Source: DASXTB01 sp036505615
Lineage (GTDB): Bacteria; Acidobacteriota; UBA6911; JACQSX01
Length of the DNA: 9,377 nucleotides
NCBI GenBank assembly: GCA_036505615.1
Contig: DASXTB010000028.1
Coordinates: forward strand, 1 to 9,377
Reading direction: 5' to 3'
Shown here piece by piece: positions 1-8,052 of the stretch (within the stretch, counting starts at the first letter, position 1; the number at the start of each line of letters is the position of its first letter). Under the pieces are notes generated by a model, which searched no databases, was not told the origin of the DNA, and saw only the letters and a program-made list of their open reading frames with translations. Both the position numbers and the translations under genes were made by a program.

Positions 1-1
1 G

Positions 2-877
2 CAGAAGGCCGAACATGCGCTTGAATGGTTGATGGAAAATAGGTCACCCGGCTACAGCGGCGCGTGCTGGGGGAACCATTTTGACTACCAGGCGCGGGGC
101 GATTTTTATCTGCCGAAGGGTGTGCCCACCGTGGTGTGGACCTCGCTGATCGGCCATGCTTTTCTGGATGCTCACGGAGCCTGCAGCCAGAGCGGATTCC
201 TCACGGTCGCGGCTAGCGCCAGCGAGCATATATTGCGTGATGTGAAACTTACTTCCGAAGGAGATTCGGCCTGCATTAGCTACACGCCGATCCATGACAG
301 CCAGGTTCACAATGCCAACACTCTCGCTGCGGGCCTCCTGGGTCGGACGTATTCCTACACTCGCAACGAGTCGTACAGGGCTTTGGCGGAGAAGGCCATA
401 CGGTACACGGCCAGACATCAGAGGCCTGACGGATCCTGGTATTACGGCGAAGCGCCGTATCGCCATTGGATCGACAACTTCCATACGGCCTATGTGTTGG
501 ATTCCTTTAAACACTACATCGACAGCACAGGCGACCACTGCTTCGAACAGAATATGAGGAATGGCTATACCTACTGGAAGAGAAGCTTCTTCCTAGCGGA
601 TGGGACGCCCAAGTACTACCACCATAAAACCAGGCCCATTGACATCCAGTGTTGTTCGCAAGCGATCGACACGCTCGTGTTCTTCCACGACTGCGACGCC
701 GAAAGTATAGCGCTCGCCCTGAAGGTGGCCAAGTGGACGATCGAGCACATGCAAGACGACAGCGGCTTCTTCTATTACCGGAGATATTCGCGGAGCCTAG
801 TCAACAGGACGCCGACGCTGCATTGGGGACAAGCGACAATGTTATGCGCCCTTGCAGGCCTTTACAGGCTGCTGTAG
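2..877 (+). CDS. Alpha/alpha-toroid protein of exopolysaccharide loci, 5'-truncated by the window
   Basis: The frame is open from the first bases of the window (reading QKAEHALEWLMEN...), so the true start lies upstream and the TTG at 29 is not a convincing start. About 291 residues are visible. Numbered from the TTG, helical repeats carry conserved aromatic/Asp/Gly motifs: WGNHFDYQ near 14-21, VHNANTLAAGLLGR near 93-106, DGSWYYGE near 134-141, WIDNFHTAYVLDSF near 147-160, DGTPKYY near 191-197, PIDIQ near 203-207 and a terminal HWGQATM...ALAGLYRLL. This pattern fits an (alpha/alpha)6 toroid, the fold of six-hairpin glycosidases and prenyltransferase/squalene-cyclase repeats. From memory, similar proteins recur beside EPS glycosyltransferases and are sometimes mislabelled delta-aminolevulinic acid dehydratase, but nothing here resembles HemB. 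No signal peptide can be judged. Inferred role: acting on a polysaccharide or its precursor; activity unknown. A 148-bp gap separates it from the glycosyltransferase. Confidence 0.72.
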   Translation, partial: QKAEHALEWLMENRSPGYSGACWGNHFDYQARGDFYLPKGVPTVVWTSLIGHAFLDAHGACSQSGFLTVAASASEHILRDVKLTSEGDSACISYTPIHDSQVHNANTLAAGLLGRTYSYTRNESYRALAEKAIRYTARHQRPDGSWYYGEAPYRHWIDNFHTAYVLDSFKHYIDSTGDHCFEQNMRNGYTYWKRSFFLADGTPKYYHHKTRPIDIQCCSQAIDTLVFFHDCDAESIALALKVAKWTIEHMQDDSGFFYYRRYSRSLVNRTPTLHWGQATMLCALAGLYRLL

Positions 878-1025
878 ATACTTAGATCCGCACATGAACC
901 TTTAGGCGAATTTTGCCGCCGAACTCTGCATCCGCTCGAACATGCAGCTTCCGAACCTGCAGCATTCAGCATGACCTCGTCCCAGCAGCGCACCACTAAG
1001 GTGTGCATCCTTGACGGAAACTCTT

Positions 1026-2249
1026 ATGAACAAGAAAGTCCTTATCATTGTTGAAAACCTTCCTGTCCCCTTCGACCGACGCGTTTGGAAAGAAGCTTGT
1101 GCACTCAAGGACGAAGGGTATCAGGTAACGGTGTTATGTCCTCGTGGCAAGGGCTACATGGAAAATCACGTCGTTCTCGAGGGAATCAACATCTATCGGC
1201 ACCCAATGTTTAGTGAAGGAAACGGCCTATTTGGGTACATTTGGGAATATGGATGGGCTCTCTTTTGGCAAATTACCTATGCGTGCTGGATTTATATTAA
1301 AAGTGGATTCGATATCGTTCAAGGCTGCAATCCTCCAGACAACATTTTTCTAGTCGCTTTACCATTCAAAGCGTTCGGAGTCAAATATATCTTCGATCAT
1401 CACGATGCGAGTCCAGAACTGTATTATGCAAAATATCAGCGGAAAGGGCTCCTTTATCTATTGCTGCTAATACTTGAAAAGCTAACGTACTTTTTCAGCG
1501 ATGCCGTCATTGCAACGAATGAGAGCTATAAGGAACTCGCTGTAAACCGGGGAAGGATGGATCCGCGCAACGTGTTCATCGTGCGAAATGGTCCTGACCT
1601 TGCAAGTTTCAAGTCAGTATGCCCGAAGCCGGCACTGAAATATGGCAAACGCTATTTGGTCGGCTATATGGGAACGATGAGCCATCAGGAAGGTCTAGAC
1701 ATCCTCCTCGACGTGGTGCAACACATTAAGAATCACGGGCGCCGCGATGTTCATTTCACATGCATTGGTGGTGGACCTGGATTGGCAAATCTGTGTCAAC
1801 TCGTAAAGGACAGAGATCTGCACGATATGATCAACTTCACTGGCAGAGTGTCCGACCAGGAGTTATTAGACGTGCTTTCCACGGCCGACGTATGTGTGAA
1901 TCCGGACAAGCCATGCAAGATGAATGACATTTCGACGATGATCAAGATCGTGGAGTATATGGCTTTGGGCAAGCCCATCGTGCAATTCGATTTAAAAGAA
2001 GGTCGATTTACCGCCCAAGAGGCGTCGCTATATAGCAACACCCAAGATCCTGTCGCGGATTTCGCTAGCAAGATCCTGTGGCTTCTTGACCATCCAGAGG
2101 AAAGAAAGAGAATGGGTGAATTTGCGTTTAAGAGAGTCGAGCAGGCACTCGCGTGGAAATATTCGGTATCTAGCTTGCTACTTGCTTATAAACACGTCCA
2201 CAAACATGGCGTACGCAGATCCGATAGGCAGTTCGCTGCGGGCGCCTAA
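1026..2249 (+). CDS. GT4-family glycosyltransferase (GT-B fold) for exopolysaccharide synthesis
   Basis: Predicted to transfer a sugar from a nucleotide donor to a lipid-linked or growing saccharide at the cytoplasmic face of the membrane. I chose the ATG at 1026 (407 residues) over the in-frame TTG at 1011 because a purine-rich GACGGAAA lies just before it and MNKKVLIIVENLP starts directly on the first Rossmann strand. The N-terminal GT-B domain holds PFDRRVWKEA (15-24) and FDHHDASPELYY (123-134). The C-terminal domain begins near VGYMGTMSHQEGLD (212-224), followed by CIGGGP (246-251), FTGRV (271-275) and the donor-site region IKIVEYMALGKPIVQFDLKE (306-325), which has the usual acidic residues of GT4 enzymes. 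Length is normal for the family. Donor and acceptor cannot be read from sequence. It is followed after 50 bp by the deacetylase-like gene, suggesting co-transcription. Confidence 0.92.
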   Translation: MNKKVLIIVENLPVPFDRRVWKEACALKDEGYQVTVLCPRGKGYMENHVVLEGINIYRHPMFSEGNGLFGYIWEYGWALFWQITYACWIYIKSGFDIVQGCNPPDNIFLVALPFKAFGVKYIFDHHDASPELYYAKYQRKGLLYLLLLILEKLTYFFSDAVIATNESYKELAVNRGRMDPRNVFIVRNGPDLASFKSVCPKPALKYGKRYLVGYMGTMSHQEGLDILLDVVQHIKNHGRRDVHFTCIGGGPGLANLCQLVKDRDLHDMINFTGRVSDQELLDVLSTADVCVNPDKPCKMNDISTMIKIVEYMALGKPIVQFDLKEGRFTAQEASLYSNTQDPVADFASKILWLLDHPEERKRMGEFAFKRVEQALAWKYSVSSLLLAYKHVHKHGVRRSDRQFAAGA

Positions 2250-2299
2250 GTCTATACCGTCAACAGCGATCGAACGGAACCACTCGGTTTACGGAGAAA

Positions 2300-3661
2300 A
2301 TGAGTAGATTGGTAGTTCAGCACTATCGCTGCCCGGAGCACTACGCACATGTAGCGCCTGAGCACGAATTCCTCCTGCACCTGAGGTGGGGCCTTTTCGA
2401 ACCCTATTTCCGCCTACTTTCTATTAACGGAGATGACAGGTTGGCTGTAGCGGACGGGAGTGAAAGTCAGCTTCTAAGGAAAGCTGAGGAAGCGATACAG
2501 GGGCTCCGATGTGAACGTTATGTGAGTGACAGGGACAACAACATTCTGCGATCGCGCATGGCGGCTATTTACTACTTCTTTCGGCCCAATCTCCCCAGAG
2601 CAATTCGCAAATACTTTCAAAGAGCGTATTTGAGCAGATGGAACAAATTGAGCATTCCTCAGTGGCCGGTCGACACAACCGTTGACGATCTACTCGCGCA
2701 ACTACTTCTTGGCATTTTGAGATCAGATGTGAGGACGAGGCGAATTCCGTTTATTTGGTTTTGGCCAGACGGCGCATCCAGTTGCGCCATAATGACTCAC
2801 GATGTAGAAACCGAAGCGGGATTAAAGCACTGTTCGGCCCTTATGGACATCGATGCCGAATTTGGCATGCCTGCGGCCTATCAGATCGTGCCTGAAGATC
2901 GATACCATGTTTCCACAGGCCTCCTAGATGAAATCAAGCAGCGCGGTTTTGAAATCAACATCCAAGACCTAAATCATGATGGCCTCTTGTTCCGGAATGA
3001 GCAGGAATTCCGTCGGCGTGCAAACAAAATTAACGCCTATGGTGACAGATTTGGGGCGCGCGGCTTTCGTTCTGCTGCACTCTATCGTAATCATGAGTGG
3101 CTTACTGCCCTGAGATTTGAATATGACATGTCTGTTCCCAATGTCGCGCATTTGGATCCACAGAGGGGAGGTTGTTGCACGGTTCTGCCGTATTTTATCG
3201 ACCACATACTTGAGCTGCCGGTTACTACGACCCAGGACTACTCTCTCTTCTATATCCTCAATCAGCATTCGCTAGATTTATGGAAACGGCAGATCGATGC
3301 GATAAGACAGAAAAATGGCCTCATCAGCTTCATTACTCATCCGGATTATTTGACCAAGGCGGCTGCTATATCCGTGTATCGGCGTTTGCTGGCGTATTTA
3401 GCTGAATTGCGGAGAAATGAGCGAGTTTGGATCACTACCCCTGGTGAGGTAAACGACTGGTGGCGGCAACGTGCAGAGCTTCGGATGGTTGAGGACGGGA
3501 CAGGTTGGCGGATTGAGGGCCCGGGAAGTGAGCGAGCCCGGATTGCTTACGCGGAGGAACATATGGGTCAACTAGCTTTTGTGATGCAAGGTCAGGAACT
3601 CTGCAATGAGGAGAATAGCTACAACGAGGTGAGTCTCAACTCCCAAGCTACTAGCGAGTAG
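2300..3661 (+). CDS. Polysaccharide deacetylase-like (CE4/NodB-related) protein, THDVE variant
   Basis: The start ATG at 2300 is preceded by ACGGAGAAA, a Shine-Dalgarno-like stretch with short spacing. The 453-residue product has an N-terminal extension of about 155 residues containing YYFFRPNLPRAIRKYF (91-106), then a NodB-like core: THDVE (166-170) at the place of the canonical TFDDG motif, NHDG (225-228) as the probable His motif, GFRSAALYRN (255-264) as the substrate-groove Arg motif, YDMSVPN (275-281), and ITHPDY (345-350) carrying the late catalytic His. The first Asp of motif 1 is kept while the second is Val, as I recall for the HDVD/HDVE-type branch of the superfamily. About 60 C-terminal residues after DWWRQ look like an added small domain. 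No signal peptide or membrane segment is evident, so a cytoplasmic or periplasmic place is open. Likely role: deacetylation of a sugar or related amide in EPS assembly; the substrate is unknown. Confidence 0.8.
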   Translation: MSRLVVQHYRCPEHYAHVAPEHEFLLHLRWGLFEPYFRLLSINGDDRLAVADGSESQLLRKAEEAIQGLRCERYVSDRDNNILRSRMAAIYYFFRPNLPRAIRKYFQRAYLSRWNKLSIPQWPVDTTVDDLLAQLLLGILRSDVRTRRIPFIWFWPDGASSCAIMTHDVETEAGLKHCSALMDIDAEFGMPAAYQIVPEDRYHVSTGLLDEIKQRGFEINIQDLNHDGLLFRNEQEFRRRANKINAYGDRFGARGFRSAALYRNHEWLTALRFEYDMSVPNVAHLDPQRGGCCTVLPYFIDHILELPVTTTQDYSLFYILNQHSLDLWKRQIDAIRQKNGLISFITHPDYLTKAAAISVYRRLLAYLAELRRNERVWITTPGEVNDWWRQRAELRMVEDGTGWRIEGPGSERARIAYAEEHMGQLAFVMQGQELCNEENSYNEVSLNSQATSE

Positions 3662-3887
3662 CCGCTTTACTGATGTCGTTGCCCGGCACTTGGAAGTTCT
3701 ATTGTTAATTGTTAAGGTAATCGCATCCATCGCCTCACGGTTTGGTGGTATTCCGGGCACCCTTGCACAGAGGTGTTGGAGTTCATCGGCAAGGCCTAAC
3801 TTTTGTACCGGCCACTGATCCAGGTGATTACCAGCTTGCTCCTGGTGAAGGTGTTTTTCGCGCCGAGAGAAATTGCAGGTATAGCGA
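3662..3887 (+). other. 226-bp spacer before the dehydrogenase gene
   Basis: This is the longest gap inside the + strand gene run. It holds a tandem TTGTTAA repeat (3702-3715) and a widely spaced 7-bp inverted repeat, TGCCCGG at 3680-3686 and CCGGGCA at 3753-3759. There is no clear promoter, no T-tract terminator and no recognisable protein. The last part carries the AGG (3877-3879) that probably serves as ribosome binding site for the downstream TTG start. An internal promoter here is possible but not shown. Confidence 0.4.
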
Positions 3888-5246
3888 TTGAGTGTCTCGA
3901 TTAGTATTTTCGGCCTGGGCTATGTGGGGTCCGTTTCAGCGGCTTGCTTTGCCTCGATGGGGCATCATGTTACGGGTGTCGATGTAAACCGAGCAAAGGT
4001 GCAAATGCTTGAGAACGGCCGCAGTCCCATCGTTGAGGCGCACATGGACGACATGGTTGCTGCGGCCGCCAAGTCGCGCCGATTGCAGGCCACAACTGAC
4101 CCGACCGCTGCCGTCTTGGCTTCCGATGTGTCCTTCATCTGCGTCGGCACGCCTAGCCTACGCAAAGGCAAGCTCGATTTGTCTCACATCGAGAGAGTGG
4201 GACAAGAGATCGGAGCCGCGCTTGAGCGCAAGAAAGCGCATCACGCGGTCGTGCTCAGAAGCACGGTTCTGCCCGGCACTACCGAATCCGTGCTTTTGCC
4301 TATCCTCGAAAGGGAGAGCGGCAAACGGGCAGGGGTCGATTTTAGTCTCTGCTACAACCCAGAATTCATGCGTGAGGCGAGCGCGGTAAGCGATTTTCTG
4401 GAGCCTCCTTATACCATTCTCGGCTCCCAGAACTTGGAACACTTAGAGCCATTGCGCGAACTTTACAAAAATACTCCTGGCAGAATGTTTGAGACGACGA
4501 TCCCGGTGGCCGAGATGGTGAAATATTTATCCAATGCTTTTCATGCTGTGAAGGTCGCCTTTGCCAATGAGATGGCCACACTAGGCAAAGAGCTGGGGGT
4601 CGATACGCAGTCAGTCACGGAAATCTTCACATCCGATACACGATTAAATATCTCGCCTGCTTACCTTTCACCGGGATTTGCCTTTGGCGGATCCTGCCTA
4701 CCTAAGGACGTGCGTGCGCTCCTTTATCGCGCCAAAGAACTGGACTTGAAACTGCCTTTGCTCGAATCGCTGTTGCCAAGCAATACCGAGCATGTTCAGC
4801 GAGCGCTCGATGCCGTGGTGCTGACGGGCAAGAGAAGGATCGGGCAACTGGGACTGAGCTTTAAGGCCGGGACGGACGATTTGCGCGAGAGTCCGCAAGT
4901 CGAGCTCATCAAGCGGTTGCTGGGGGAAGGATACCAGGTAAAGGTTTGGGACAAAGACGTTTCTCTCGGCCGTCTGGCAGGCTCCAATCGCCAATATATC
5001 GAAGAAGTGATCCCCCATATCGGATCCTTGCTGAAGGACGACATGAATGAAGTCATATCGGAGGCCGAGGTGGTGATTATCGGCAATAGGTCAATAAGTA
5101 AAGATCAGCTCGCTGGCCTCTTGCGCCCCGGGCAAATAGTCATCGATCTCGTCAATTTGGACAGGTCGCGGCGACCGGATGCGACTGCTGATAACGAAGG
5201 GTCCTCGAAAACAAGCCTGATGAATCATGCACTAGTATGCCGATAG
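3888..5246 (+). CDS. algD: AlgD-like GDP-mannose 6-dehydrogenase / UDP-glucose dehydrogenase family
   Basis: NAD-dependent, four-electron oxidation of a nucleotide sugar to the uronic acid; the AlgD reaction would be GDP-mannose to GDP-mannuronate. The 452-residue protein opens with ISIFGLGYVG (5-14), a GxGxxG Rossmann motif, followed by GVDVNRAKV and GRSPIVE (44-50). SFICVGTPS (82-90), RSTVLPGT (124-131) and YNPEFMRE (156-163) are family signatures. The active-site segment FAFGGSCLPKDVRAL (264-278) places the catalytic Cys at 270 and matches my memory of Pseudomonas AlgD exactly; the later GQLGLSFKAGTDDLRESP region also follows AlgD closely. Start: TTG at 3888, because an in-frame TAG lies at 3882-3884 and the Rossmann strand begins five residues later; AGG sits eight bases upstream. 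Substrate assignment (GDP-mannose rather than UDP-glucose or UDP-ManNAc) is inferred from remembered similarity. The tail after about residue 435 is poorly conserved. The FemAB-like gene follows after 30 bp, so co-transcription is likely. Confidence 0.9.
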   Translation: MSVSISIFGLGYVGSVSAACFASMGHHVTGVDVNRAKVQMLENGRSPIVEAHMDDMVAAAAKSRRLQATTDPTAAVLASDVSFICVGTPSLRKGKLDLSHIERVGQEIGAALERKKAHHAVVLRSTVLPGTTESVLLPILERESGKRAGVDFSLCYNPEFMREASAVSDFLEPPYTILGSQNLEHLEPLRELYKNTPGRMFETTIPVAEMVKYLSNAFHAVKVAFANEMATLGKELGVDTQSVTEIFTSDTRLNISPAYLSPGFAFGGSCLPKDVRALLYRAKELDLKLPLLESLLPSNTEHVQRALDAVVLTGKRRIGQLGLSFKAGTDDLRESPQVELIKRLLGEGYQVKVWDKDVSLGRLAGSNRQYIEEVIPHIGSLLKDDMNEVISEAEVVIIGNRSISKDQLAGLLRPGQIVIDLVNLDRSRRPDATADNEGSSKTSLMNHALVCR

Positions 5247-5276
5247 CGCTCGGAAAGCAATACAGGATTAGAAGTT

Positions 5277-6359
5277 ATGTACTGGATTGATCCTATTGGC
5301 GACTGCCGGTGGACGCAATTCGTGGAGCGGCATTCCGAGGCATCAGTCTTTCACACAGTGTCGTGGCTACAAGCTTTGCGCTGCACCTACGGATACTGGC
5401 CTATTGCATTAACAAGTTGCGCACCTGGAGTGGAACTAACCGATGGTATCCCGTTTTGCAGCATAAGGAGTTGGATCAGCGGTTCGCGCCTGGTCTCGCT
5501 TCCATTTTCGGACCACTGCCAGCCTCTGTTGGAAGCTCCAGCTGAACTGCCCAATTTCATCTCCTACCTACAGGAACATTGTAGGCAGTCAAGGTGGAGA
5601 TACATTGAGATCAGGCCGAGAAAGATCCCCGGCGTCTTAGAGGAAAACCGGGTTCAACGCGAAAAGCCCAATCAAGATTTTGGATACGCACCGAATCGTG
5701 CTACTCACCAGAACTATAACTTTCACCAAATCGATCTGCGAGCCGATCTGCAGACGCTCTTTAATAACTTCCACAAAAATTGCATTCAAAGAAAGATTCA
5801 GCGTGCTGAGCGGGAAAACCTACGATACGAAGCAGGCCGCTCTAACTCCAATCTGCGTAACTTCTACCAGCTACTCTTGCTTACCCGCAGGCGCCATCGA
5901 ATGCCTCCGCAGCCCATGGCGTGGTTTTGGAACCTTCGGGACTCTTTTGGCAAGCGTCTTACCATTCGAATTGCCTCGAAAGATGGGCGGCCTATTGCGA
6001 GCATTCTTACTCTGGTACATAAAAACACAGTTTTTTACAAATATGGCTGTTCAGATTCAGCGTTCCACAATGTGGGCTCGATGCCAATGTTGTTTTGGAA
6101 TGCCATTCAAGAGGAGAAATGCCGCGGTGTTCAGCAATTCGATCTCGGGCGGTCGGACTTGGAGAACCCAGGACTGAGTGCCTTCAAGGAACATTTGGGT
6201 GGCGAGTGTTCCCGGTTGACGTACTTCAGGTTAGGTTCTCGAGGTCCTATTATGCCGTCGGGACAGTCGAGCATGTGGCTCATGAGAGAAATCTTTGCAC
6301 ACATGCCAGGGGTGGTAGCGCAAATGGCAGGCAACATGCTGTACAGGCATATGGGCTAG
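5277..6359 (+). CDS. FemAB/GNAT-like acyltransferase associated with exosortase EPS loci
   Basis: A 360-residue protein of the FemAB / double-GNAT superfamily, whose members transfer amino acids or acyl groups to cell-envelope acceptors. The ATG at 5277 is preceded by AGGA (5264-5267) with about nine bases spacing. The first half has SVFHTVSWLQALRCTYGY (23-40) and RLVSLPFSDHCQPLL (71-85), motifs I recall from exosortase-linked FemAB proteins. The middle, NFHKNCIQRKIQRAEREN (164-181), is basic and helical; then come LLTRRRHRMPPQP (201-213) and a second GNAT-like half with GRPIASILTL (237-246), YKYGCSDSAFHNVGS (254-268) and the closing FDLGRSDLENPGLSAFKEHLG (288-308). No signal peptide is seen, so a cytoplasmic or inner-membrane-face location is inferred. 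It sits between the dehydrogenase and the exosortase gene, as expected for an exosortase-linked FemAB protein. Acceptor and donor are unknown. Confidence 0.85.
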   Translation: MYWIDPIGDCRWTQFVERHSEASVFHTVSWLQALRCTYGYWPIALTSCAPGVELTDGIPFCSIRSWISGSRLVSLPFSDHCQPLLEAPAELPNFISYLQEHCRQSRWRYIEIRPRKIPGVLEENRVQREKPNQDFGYAPNRATHQNYNFHQIDLRADLQTLFNNFHKNCIQRKIQRAERENLRYEAGRSNSNLRNFYQLLLLTRRRHRMPPQPMAWFWNLRDSFGKRLTIRIASKDGRPIASILTLVHKNTVFYKYGCSDSAFHNVGSMPMLFWNAIQEEKCRGVQQFDLGRSDLENPGLSAFKEHLGGECSRLTYFRLGSRGPIMPSGQSSMWLMREIFAHMPGVVAQMAGNMLYRHMG

Positions 6360-6535
6360 AGTTCGCCCACAAATAGAGGCCACGAAGAGTAATTGCAGAC
6401 GAACATTAGCGCTGCTGAGTGAAACCCATTTCATTGCATTGTGTGATAAGTGAATGACCGCATCTTGCGGCGATACTCAATTAAGTAAATGCGTTTGAAG
6501 TGAATTCTCAGTTCAACAATCGCTGCCAGGCGAAT

Positions 6536-7459
6536 ATGGACACTGGGTTCCCGGAGATCAAGGATGTATCGGAAACGACCGCGGGAGTCAATGGAACTTG
6601 TGACTTTCTGATACCTGAGGGACGGTACGTCTTTGCGGCCATAGTGTTGCTAACCCTGACCGTCTTTTGGTCACCACTACAAGAGCTCCTGGCGTTTGCC
6701 CGTCATTCTGAGTTTTCTTTTATCCCTGTAGTTCCTGTTATCAGTGCATTTCTGGTGATCGCTCGTAGGCGTCAAGTTCTTGCAGGGTCAAAGCCGTGCC
6801 CGGTTCTTGGAGCCCTGATTATTGTGCTCGGTATTATATTGTTGTCGATGGCGAAGATCATTTCTGGACTGAAGTCAGCGGACCGCCTCCTCTTACCAGC
6901 TTTGGCTATCGTAACTGCATTGTGGGGTTTGTTCATTGTCAAGTATGGCATTACAGCGGCACGCAAAGCTCTTTTGCCCCTAGGTCTTTTGCTTTTCCTG
7001 GTTCCAACTCCTCAGCGCGTGATAGGGGAGGCAATCGCATTTATGCAACACGGGTCAGCAATTCTAGCGTATTCGGCATTCCGCGCGATCGGCGTGCCTG
7101 CCATGCGCGACGGCGTGATCATCTCCCTTCCTCGATTGACGATTGAGGTAGCGCCCGAGTGCAGCGGGATACGTTCCAGTATGAGTTTGTTGATTATCAC
7201 TCTCGCCGGAGCAAATCTCTATTTGCGGTCGACGTGGAATAAACTATTGCTAGCCGCATTGCTAATACCGCTGTCAATTGTGAAGAATGCCATTCGCATT
7301 GTGGTACTAAGTACGCTCGCAATCTATGTCGACTCGAGATTTATAACTGGTCCTCTCCACCACCGCGGTGGCATATTATTCTTTTTTATCGCATTTACAA
7401 TGCTAATCCCGATAGTAATTCTGATGCGCTGGTACGAGGGAAGAGAATACCGCGTATGA
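6536..7459 (+). CDS. Exosortase (membrane transpeptidase-like protein-sorting enzyme)
   Basis: Exosortases are multi-pass inner-membrane proteins that recognise a C-terminal PEP-CTERM-like signal, cleave it and release or anchor the protein during export. I prefer the ATG at 6536 (307 residues), with AGG at 6528-6530; a GTG at 6500 would add 12 residues but has no visible ribosome site. Numbered from that GTG, hydrophobic segments lie near 43-62, 73-88, 102-122, 130-150, 157-170, 226-243, 247-276 and 291-309. The family triad is visible: Cys221 in VAPECSGIRSS, Arg266 in VKNAIRIVVL, and His287/His288 in GPLHHRGG. The early FWSPLQELL...HSEFSFIPVVP motif is also typical. It has no EpsI domain fused at its C-terminus. 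A 176-bp gap precedes it, with a short CCGCA-TCT-TGCGG hairpin at 6458-6470. The exact exosortase subtype and its substrates cannot be told from this window. Confidence 0.93.
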   Translation: MDTGFPEIKDVSETTAGVNGTCDFLIPEGRYVFAAIVLLTLTVFWSPLQELLAFARHSEFSFIPVVPVISAFLVIARRRQVLAGSKPCPVLGALIIVLGIILLSMAKIISGLKSADRLLLPALAIVTALWGLFIVKYGITAARKALLPLGLLLFLVPTPQRVIGEAIAFMQHGSAILAYSAFRAIGVPAMRDGVIISLPRLTIEVAPECSGIRSSMSLLIITLAGANLYLRSTWNKLLLAALLIPLSIVKNAIRIVVLSTLAIYVDSRFITGPLHHRGGILFFFIAFTMLIPIVILMRWYEGREYRV

Positions 7460-7564
7460 CTTCGGTAGTTGGTCCGATGGAGTTCATTATGCTTTCCTGT
7501 GAGGGGGAAGTTGTGACCTCCTGCTACCGGGTCTCAAGGATCGATTGCTACACATCTAGGAGCA

Positions 7565-8011
7565 GTGATCTCCGTGCTTCTCGACAAAAGTCACGAGGAG
7601 AGACTCGGAATCTATAAGGCCGGAGCGTACAGTTGTTGTGAGCACGAATTCCTCCAAAACGTGCGTCGCACGGGGGCTGATATGAATCGTGTCATCACGG
7701 TTCCCGGGTGGTTTCAGGAGTCGCTAAGACCTGACAATCCGCGCCTTGCTAATCTCCGCAAGGCTGCGGTCGTTTGGGTAGACTGTGATTTGTACAGTTC
7801 GACTGCGTGTGTACTGAAATTCCTCACGAAGTATCTTCAATATGGCAGCTTAGTTATGTTCGATGATTGGTTCTGCTATCGCGCTGATCCCAATGCCGGC
7901 GAGCAGCGCGCGTTTCGGGAGTGGCTGGCCCTAAATCCGCACCTTTCCGCCATGGAGCTGATGCGGTTCAGTTGGCACGGTAATTCCTTCATCATCCATC
8001 ATGCCCCGTAA
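7565..8011 (+). CDS. TylF/MycF-like O-methyltransferase, C-terminal half only
   Basis: The 148-residue product matches the second half of the TylF/MycF (macrocin O-methyltransferase) family: YKAGAYSCCEHEFLQNV (17-33), a VPGWFQESL segment (46-54), VVWVDCDLYSST (69-80) with the acidic pair, and SLVMFDDWFCY (95-105) with the DD that, with the earlier Asp, binds the divalent metal in MycF. The expected N-terminal part, with the SAM-binding glycine loop and the DSFEGLP-type motif, is absent. The frame is open upstream only to a TGA at 7514-7516, and the other frames between 7460 and 7564 show nothing that fits. The start is uncertain (GTG at 7565 taken). It is therefore either a decayed remnant, a result of deletion, or a short variant needing a partner. 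It lies 105 bp after the exosortase gene on the same strand. If active, it would methylate a sugar hydroxyl; I think loss of function more likely. Confidence 0.6.
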   Translation: MISVLLDKSHEERLGIYKAGAYSCCEHEFLQNVRRTGADMNRVITVPGWFQESLRPDNPRLANLRKAAVVWVDCDLYSSTACVLKFLTKYLQYGSLVMFDDWFCYRADPNAGEQRAFREWLALNPHLSAMELMRFSWHGNSFIIHHAP

Positions 8012-8052
8012 CTAGTGTGAACGGGGTGCTCTAACTGAAGGGCATTTAACGT

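Noticed and set aside
44..538. A 164-codon - strand open frame opposite the toroid protein
   Set aside because: The + strand frame has strong family motifs throughout; the antisense product shows none.
3803..3904. A short hydrophobic frame (LLYRPLIQVITSLLLVKVFF...) just before the dehydrogenase
   Set aside because: Only about 34 codons, overlaps the dehydrogenase start, has a stop directly upstream and no family resemblance; probably chance.
5680..6177. A 165-codon + strand frame inside the FemAB-like gene
   Set aside because: It is an out-of-frame overlap with a gene carrying consistent FemAB/GNAT motifs and has no motifs of its own.
6458..6470. CCGCA-TCT-TGCGG hairpin before the exosortase as a terminator
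   Set aside because: The stem is only five base pairs and no T-tract follows, so it is unlikely to stop transcription.
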